DNA from: Streptomyces caniscabiei
Lineage (GTDB): Bacteria > Actinomycetota > Actinomycetes > Streptomycetales > Streptomycetaceae
NCBI RefSeq assembly: GCF_014930365.1
Contig: NZ_JABXWI010000018.1
Span: 1 to 64,000, forward strand
Length of the DNA stretch: 64,000 nucleotides
Direction of reading: 5' to 3'
Shown in pieces: positions 60,374 through 64,000 of this stretch (position 1 is its first letter; each line of letters opens with the position of its first letter). A model generated the notes under the pieces. The model made no database searches. It had not been told where the DNA came from and worked only from the letters and a program-made list of their open reading frames with translations. Made by a program: the position numbers and the translations under genes.

Positions 60374-61530
60374 TGGTCCACTCCGTACAGGGAGAGCAGG
60401 TTCTTCATCCGGGCCTGGGCCAGCGCCGGGTCCGGGAACAGGCCCAGGCCGTCGGCGAGTTCGTAGGCCCGCGCGAAGTGCGGGAGGGAGCGGGCCGACT
60501 GGAGGCCGCCGACCATGGTGAAGTGCGACTGGTGGCCGGCCAGCCACGCCAGGAAGACCACGCCCGTCTTGTAGAAGCGGGTCGGGGTCTGGAAGAGGTG
60601 GCGGGACAGCTCGACGGTCGGGTCCAGGAGCTCCCGGAAGCCCTTCACGTCACCCGTGTCCAGGACGCGCACCGCCTGAGCCGCCAGCGGGCCCAGCGGG
60701 TCGAAGATGCCGAGCAGCGCGTGGCTGAAGCCCTTCTCGTCGCCCGCGATCAGCTCGGGGTAGTTGAAGTCGTCGCCGGTGTAGCAGCGGACGCCCTGCG
60801 GGAGCCGGCGACGGATGTCGATCTCGCGCTGGGCGTCCAGCAGGGAGACCTTGATGCCGTCGACCTTGTCGGGGTGGGCGGCGATCACGGCGAGGAAGGT
60901 CTCCGTGGCCGTGTCCAGGTCCGACGAGCCCCAGTAGCCCTCCAGCGCCGGGTCGAACATGGGGCCGAGCCAGTGCAGGACGACCGGCTCGGTGGCCTGG
61001 CGGAGCAGGTGGCCGTAGATCTCCAGGTAGTCCTCGGGGCCCGAGGCCGCCGCGGCCAGCGCCCGCGAGGCCATCAGGATCGCCTGGGCGCCCGACTCCT
61101 CGACGAGCGCCAGCTGCTCCTCGTACGCCTTGCGGATGTCCGCCAGGGAGGCCGACGCCGGGTCGGTGAGCTGGTCGGTGCCGACGCCGCAGGCGATCAG
61201 GCCGCCGACCGACTTCGCCTCGGCGGCGCTGCGGCGGATCAGCTCCGCCGCGCCCGCCCAGTCGAGGCCCATGCCGCGCTGCGCGGTGTCCATCGCCTCG
61301 GCGACGCCCAGGCCGTGCGACCACAGGTGGCGGCGGAAGGCGAGGGTGGCGTCCCAGTCGACGGCCGCGGGCGAGTCCGGGGACACGTCCGCGAAGGGGT
61401 CCGCGACGACGTGCGCCGCCGAGAAGACCGTACGGGAGGTGAGGGGGGTGCCCGGGGACACCGCCAGAGGTTCGGTACGCGGGGTGTAGGCCCGCAACTG
61501 CCCTTCTGGACCAGGGAGTTGGATCGTCAC
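60370..61530 (-). CDS. DUF993 family protein (dihydrodipicolinate synthase-like)
   Basis: 386 residues. The sequence suits a class I aldolase-like TIM barrel. Recognisable parts are LWSHGLGVAEAMDTAQRGMGLDW, PVVLHWLGPMFDP, VDGIKVSLLDAQREI with a candidate Schiff-base lysine, and CYTGDDFNYPELI. I recall it as DUF993. Its reaction is not established as far as I know. The context suggests retro-aldol cleavage or dehydration of an oxidised sugar. GTG start overlaps the oxidoreductase stop by four bases. Confidence 0.82.
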   Translation of the reverse strand: MTIQLPGPEGQLRAYTPRTEPLAVSPGTPLTSRTVFSAAHVVADPFADVSPDSPAAVDWDATLAFRRHLWSHGLGVAEAMDTAQRGMGLDWAGAAELIRRSAAEAKSVGGLIACGVGTDQLTDPASASLADIRKAYEEQLALVEESGAQAILMASRALAAAASGPEDYLEIYGHLLRQATEPVVLHWLGPMFDPALEGYWGSSDLDTATETFLAVIAAHPDKVDGIKVSLLDAQREIDIRRRLPQGVRCYTGDDFNYPELIAGDEKGFSHALLGIFDPLGPLAAQAVRVLDTGDVKGFRELLDPTVELSRHLFQTPTRFYKTGVVFLAWLAGHQSHFTMVGGLQSARSLPHFARAYELADGLGLFPDPALAQARMKNLLSLYGVDQ

Positions 61531-62684
61531 AGCTGGATCTCCGGTACGTCGAGACGGACGCCCTCGGCGGAGGACTTCAGGCCCAGTTCGGCGAGCTGGA
61601 CGCCACGGGCGCCGGCCAGCAGGTCCCAGTGGTAGGGCGCGTCGGCGTAGACGTGCTTGAAGAACAGCTCCCACTGCGCCTTGAAGCCGTTGTCGAACTC
61701 GGCGTTGTCGGGCACCTCCTGCCACTGGTCGCGGAAGGAGTACGTGGCGGGGATGTCGGGGTTCCACACCGGCTTGGGCGTGGCGGAGCGGTGCTGGACG
61801 CGGCAGTTGCGCAGACCGGCTACCGCCGAGCCCTCGGTGCCGTCGACCTGGAACTCGACCAGCTCGTCGCGGTTGACGCGGACGGTCCAGGAGGAGTTGA
61901 TCTGGGCGATCGCGCCGCCGTCCAGCTCGAAGATGCCGTACGCGGCGTCGTCGGCGGTGGCGTCGTAGGGCTTGTCCTGCTCGTCCCAGCGCTGCGGGAC
62001 GTGCGTGGCGGTGAGGGCCTGGACGGACTTCACGCGGCCGAACAGCTCGTGCAGCACGTACTCCCAGTGCGGGAACATGTCAACGACGATGCCGCCGCCG
62101 TCCTCCGCGCGGTAGTTCCAGGAGGGGCGCTGGGCCTCCTGCCAGTCGCCCTCGAAGACCCAGTAGCCGAACTCGCCCCGGATGGAGAGGATCCGGCCGA
62201 AGAAGCCGCCGTCGATGAGGCGCTTGAGCTTCAGCAGGCCCGGCAGGAACAGCTTGTCCTGGACGACGCCGTGCTTGATGCCGGCGGCGTTCGCGAGCCG
62301 GGCCAGCTCCAGGGCGCCGTCGAGGCCGGTGGCGGTCGGCTTCTCGGTGTAGATGTGCTTGCCGGCGGCGATCGCCTTCTTGATCGCCTCCTCGCGGGCC
62401 GAGGTGACCTGGGCGTCGAAGTAGATCTCGACGGTCGGGTCCGCGAGGACCGCGTCGACGTCGGTGGAGACGTTCGCCGGGTCCAGGCCGTGCTGCTCGG
62501 CGAGCGCCTTGAGCGCGTGCTCGCGGCGGCCGACGAGGATCGGCTCCGGCCACAGCACGGTGCCGTCACCGAGGTCGAGACCGCCCTGCTCGCGGATGGC
62601 GAGGATCGAGCGGACGAGGTGCTGGCGGTAGCCCATGCGTCCCGTCACGCCGTTCATGGCGATCCGTACGGTTTTGCGTGTCAC
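61527..62684 (-). CDS. Gfo/Idh/MocA family oxidoreductase
   Basis: 385 residues, NAD(P)-dependent sugar dehydrogenase. The Rossmann start is RIAMNGVTGRMGYRQHLVR, followed by the conserved EKPTA lysine motif, GGIVVDMFPHWEYVLHELFG with the catalytic Asp/His, and a beta-sheet substrate domain. It is first in the operon and would oxidise the sugar or polyol before isomerisation and cleavage. GTG 62684 has AAAGGAA nine bases upstream. Confidence 0.9.
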   Translation of the reverse strand: MTRKTVRIAMNGVTGRMGYRQHLVRSILAIREQGGLDLGDGTVLWPEPILVGRREHALKALAEQHGLDPANVSTDVDAVLADPTVEIYFDAQVTSAREEAIKKAIAAGKHIYTEKPTATGLDGALELARLANAAGIKHGVVQDKLFLPGLLKLKRLIDGGFFGRILSIRGEFGYWVFEGDWQEAQRPSWNYRAEDGGGIVVDMFPHWEYVLHELFGRVKSVQALTATHVPQRWDEQDKPYDATADDAAYGIFELDGGAIAQINSSWTVRVNRDELVEFQVDGTEGSAVAGLRNCRVQHRSATPKPVWNPDIPATYSFRDQWQEVPDNAEFDNGFKAQWELFFKHVYADAPYHWDLLAGARGVQLAELGLKSSAEGVRLDVPEIQL

Positions 62685-62725
62685 GGCCGGTTCCTTTCGT
62701 TGGTGTGCGTTCGTGTGTGCGTACG

Positions 62726-62750
62726 CGTCGGGCGCCGCGTACGCCCGACG
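62726..62750 (-). other. Leader hairpin of the sugar operon
   Basis: CGTCGGGCG (62726-62734) pairs perfectly with CGCCCGACG (62742-62750), seven-base loop, inside the predicted 5-prime leader of the oxidoreductase message. Confidence 0.5.
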
Positions 62751-62768
62751 AAAGGGTGAGCGTCACAG

Positions 62769-62820
62769 CAAGCGCTTTCTATTCGATAAGAAGCTAGCCT
62801 CTGAGCAGCGGTCTATACAA
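62769..62820 (-). promoter_or_regulatory. Promoter and LacI operator of the sugar operon
   Basis: CAAGCGCTTT (62769-62778) contains the perfect AAGCGCTT core common to LacI-family operators. On the minus strand it lies just past a possible promoter, -35 TTGTAT (62820-62815) and -10 TAGCTT (62796-62791), spacer 18. Binding there would block initial transcription of the oxidoreductase operon. The same region lies upstream of the divergent LacI gene. Confidence 0.6.
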
Positions 62821-62922
62821 GACCGCGAGGGGGTCGAGTTGTTCGAGGGGGCGAACGGTGATCGCGGTCGTATGGTTCCCCGACAGCCCGAACTGGACGC
62901 GCACCCGGAGGACGAGAAAACG

Positions 62923-63966
62923 ATGACTGTGACCCTGGCGGACGTGGCGGCCCGTGCGCAGGTGTCGCCGGCGACCGTCTCCCGGGTGCTCAACGGGAAC
63001 TATCCGGTGGCCGCGTCCACGCGCGAACGGGTGTTGAAGGCCGTCGACGAGCTGGACTACGTCCTCAACGGCCCCGCGAGCGCGCTCGCCGCCGCCACCT
63101 CCGACCTGGTCGGCATCCTGGTGAACGACATCGCCGACCCCTTCTTCGGGATCATGGCCGCGGCGATCCAGTCCGAGATCGGCGGGCCCGGCGGGCGCGC
63201 GGGCGGGGAGCGGCTGGGTGTGGTGTGCAACACAGGCGGCTCCCCGGAGCGCGAGCTGACGTATCTCACGCTGCTCCAGCGGCAGCGGGCCGCCGCCGTG
63301 GTGCTGACCGGTGGGGCCATCGAGGATCCGGCGCATCTGGCCGCCGTCGGCAACAAGCTGCGGAAGCTGGCGGAGGCCGGGACGCGCGTGGTGCTGTGCG
63401 GGCGACCGCCCACGCCGGAGGCCATCGCGATCACGTTCGACAACCGGGGCGGCGGCCAGCTGCTCACCGAGCATCTGATCGGACTGGGTCACCGGCGGCT
63501 CGGGTACATCGCCGGGCCGGAGGAGCGGACGACGACCCGCCACCGGCTGGAGGGGCACCGGGCGGCGCTGGCGGCGGCCGGGATCGAGGACGATCCCCGG
63601 TGGACCGTGTACGGCCGCTACGACCGGCTCTCCGGGTACGAGGCGACGCTGGAGCTGTTGCGCCGGGACCCCTCGCTGACGGCCGTGGTCGCCGCCAACG
63701 ACACGGTGGCGCTGGGCGCGTGCGCGGCGCTGCGGGACTCCGGGCTGCGGATCCCGGACGACGTGTCCGTGGCCGGCTTCGACGACCTGCCCTTCAGCAT
63801 CGACGCGGTGCCGGCGTTGACGACGGTGCGGTTGCCGCTGTCGGACGCGGGGGCACGGGCCGGGCGGATCGCCATGGGCCGCGAGGAGCCGCCGCCGGGT
63901 GGGATCGCCACGGTGCGGGGGGAGTTGATGGTGCGGGGGTCCAGTGGGGTGCCTCGGAGGGACTGA
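62923..63966 (+). CDS. LacI family transcriptional regulator
   Basis: 347 residues from ATG 62923. The HTH and hinge are TLADVAARAQVSPATVSRVLNG, then LNGPASALAAATSDLVG. The effector domain follows (ILVNDIADPFFGIMAAAIQ, GLGHRRLGYIAGPEERTTTRHR, SVAGFDDLPFSIDAVPALTT). It is divergent from, and very likely represses, the oxidoreductase-DUF993-isomerase operon through the AAGCGCTT operator. An in-frame ATG at 62872 is possible but lacks a ribosome site. Confidence 0.88.
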   Translation: MTVTLADVAARAQVSPATVSRVLNGNYPVAASTRERVLKAVDELDYVLNGPASALAAATSDLVGILVNDIADPFFGIMAAAIQSEIGGPGGRAGGERLGVVCNTGGSPERELTYLTLLQRQRAAAVVLTGGAIEDPAHLAAVGNKLRKLAEAGTRVVLCGRPPTPEAIAITFDNRGGGQLLTEHLIGLGHRRLGYIAGPEERTTTRHRLEGHRAALAAAGIEDDPRWTVYGRYDRLSGYEATLELLRRDPSLTAVVAANDTVALGACAALRDSGLRIPDDVSVAGFDDLPFSIDAVPALTTVRLPLSDAGARAGRIAMGREEPPPGGIATVRGELMVRGSSGVPRRD

Positions 63967-64000
63967 GGGGGCGTCGGGGGGCGGGGGTGCGCCTCGGTGG

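Overview
The window is chromosomal DNA from a Streptomyces-type actinomycete. GC is very high with G/C at nearly every third codon position, and the first 102 bases are the end of a rodlin gene (a Streptomyces aerial-hypha surface protein). The window also has a whiJ-like XRE/DUF397/HATPase set, a type VII (ESX) secretion cluster, an LAxTG sortase-type anchor signal and a TTA (bldA-type) codon in a regulator. No rRNA, tRNA, CRISPR, insertion sequence or replication origin was seen.

Layout. 0-8.3 kb: rodlin end, acyl-CoA ligase, secreted chorismate mutase, a von Willebrand A lipoprotein flanked by 15-bp tandem repeats, and an ABC-2 permease coupled to an unusual secreted-hydrolase/ABC-ATPase fusion. 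8.5-16 kb: a tiny secreted peptide and a myo-inositol catabolic locus, with the operon iolC, (beta/alpha)8 aldolase, iolB, iolD and iolA on the minus strand and an iolE-like gene divergent from it. Every step from inosose to acetyl-CoA is represented, but inositol dehydrogenase (iolG), the transporter and the regulator are not in the window. 16-21.6 kb: a small MerR/BldC-like HTH protein, a GNAT acetyltransferase, a zinc alcohol dehydrogenase, and an MMPL exporter divergent from a TetR regulator across two tandem operators. 21.6-24.3 kb: a CsoR-type copper operator, copper chaperone and CopA ATPase. 24.3-25 kb: a structured gene-free region. 25-29.6 kb: citrate synthase, RecD2-like helicase, lipoprotein. 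29.7-35.6 kb: a ribose operon (LacI regulator, rbsA, an rbsC-rbsB fusion, rbsK, rbsD) with twin LacI operators.

35.9-45.6 kb holds a compact ESX locus: two small Esx-like proteins lacking a canonical WxG, a one-helix protein, EccD, an EspI-like MinD ATPase, EccC and a DUF6177-like protein. EccB, EccE and mycosin are absent from this stretch. 45.7-49.9 kb is an iron/organic-anion type ABC importer. 50-59.5 kb is accessory in character: a membrane protein, the whiJ-like set, a large secreted LADTG protein with a possible restriction-endonuclease-fold domain, small hydrolases, an AraC regulator with a TTA codon, an intact antitoxin beside a broken PIN toxin, and a second toxin-antitoxin pair. 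59.5-64 kb is a translationally coupled sugar-catabolism operon (TIM-barrel isomerase, DUF993, Gfo/Idh/MocA oxidoreductase) divergent from its probable LacI repressor.

Genes in the metabolic operons are mostly joined by 4-base ATGA/GTGA overlaps, so translational coupling is the rule. Family names are from recognition of the protein sequence, not database searches. Remarks on gene order in other species are from memory.
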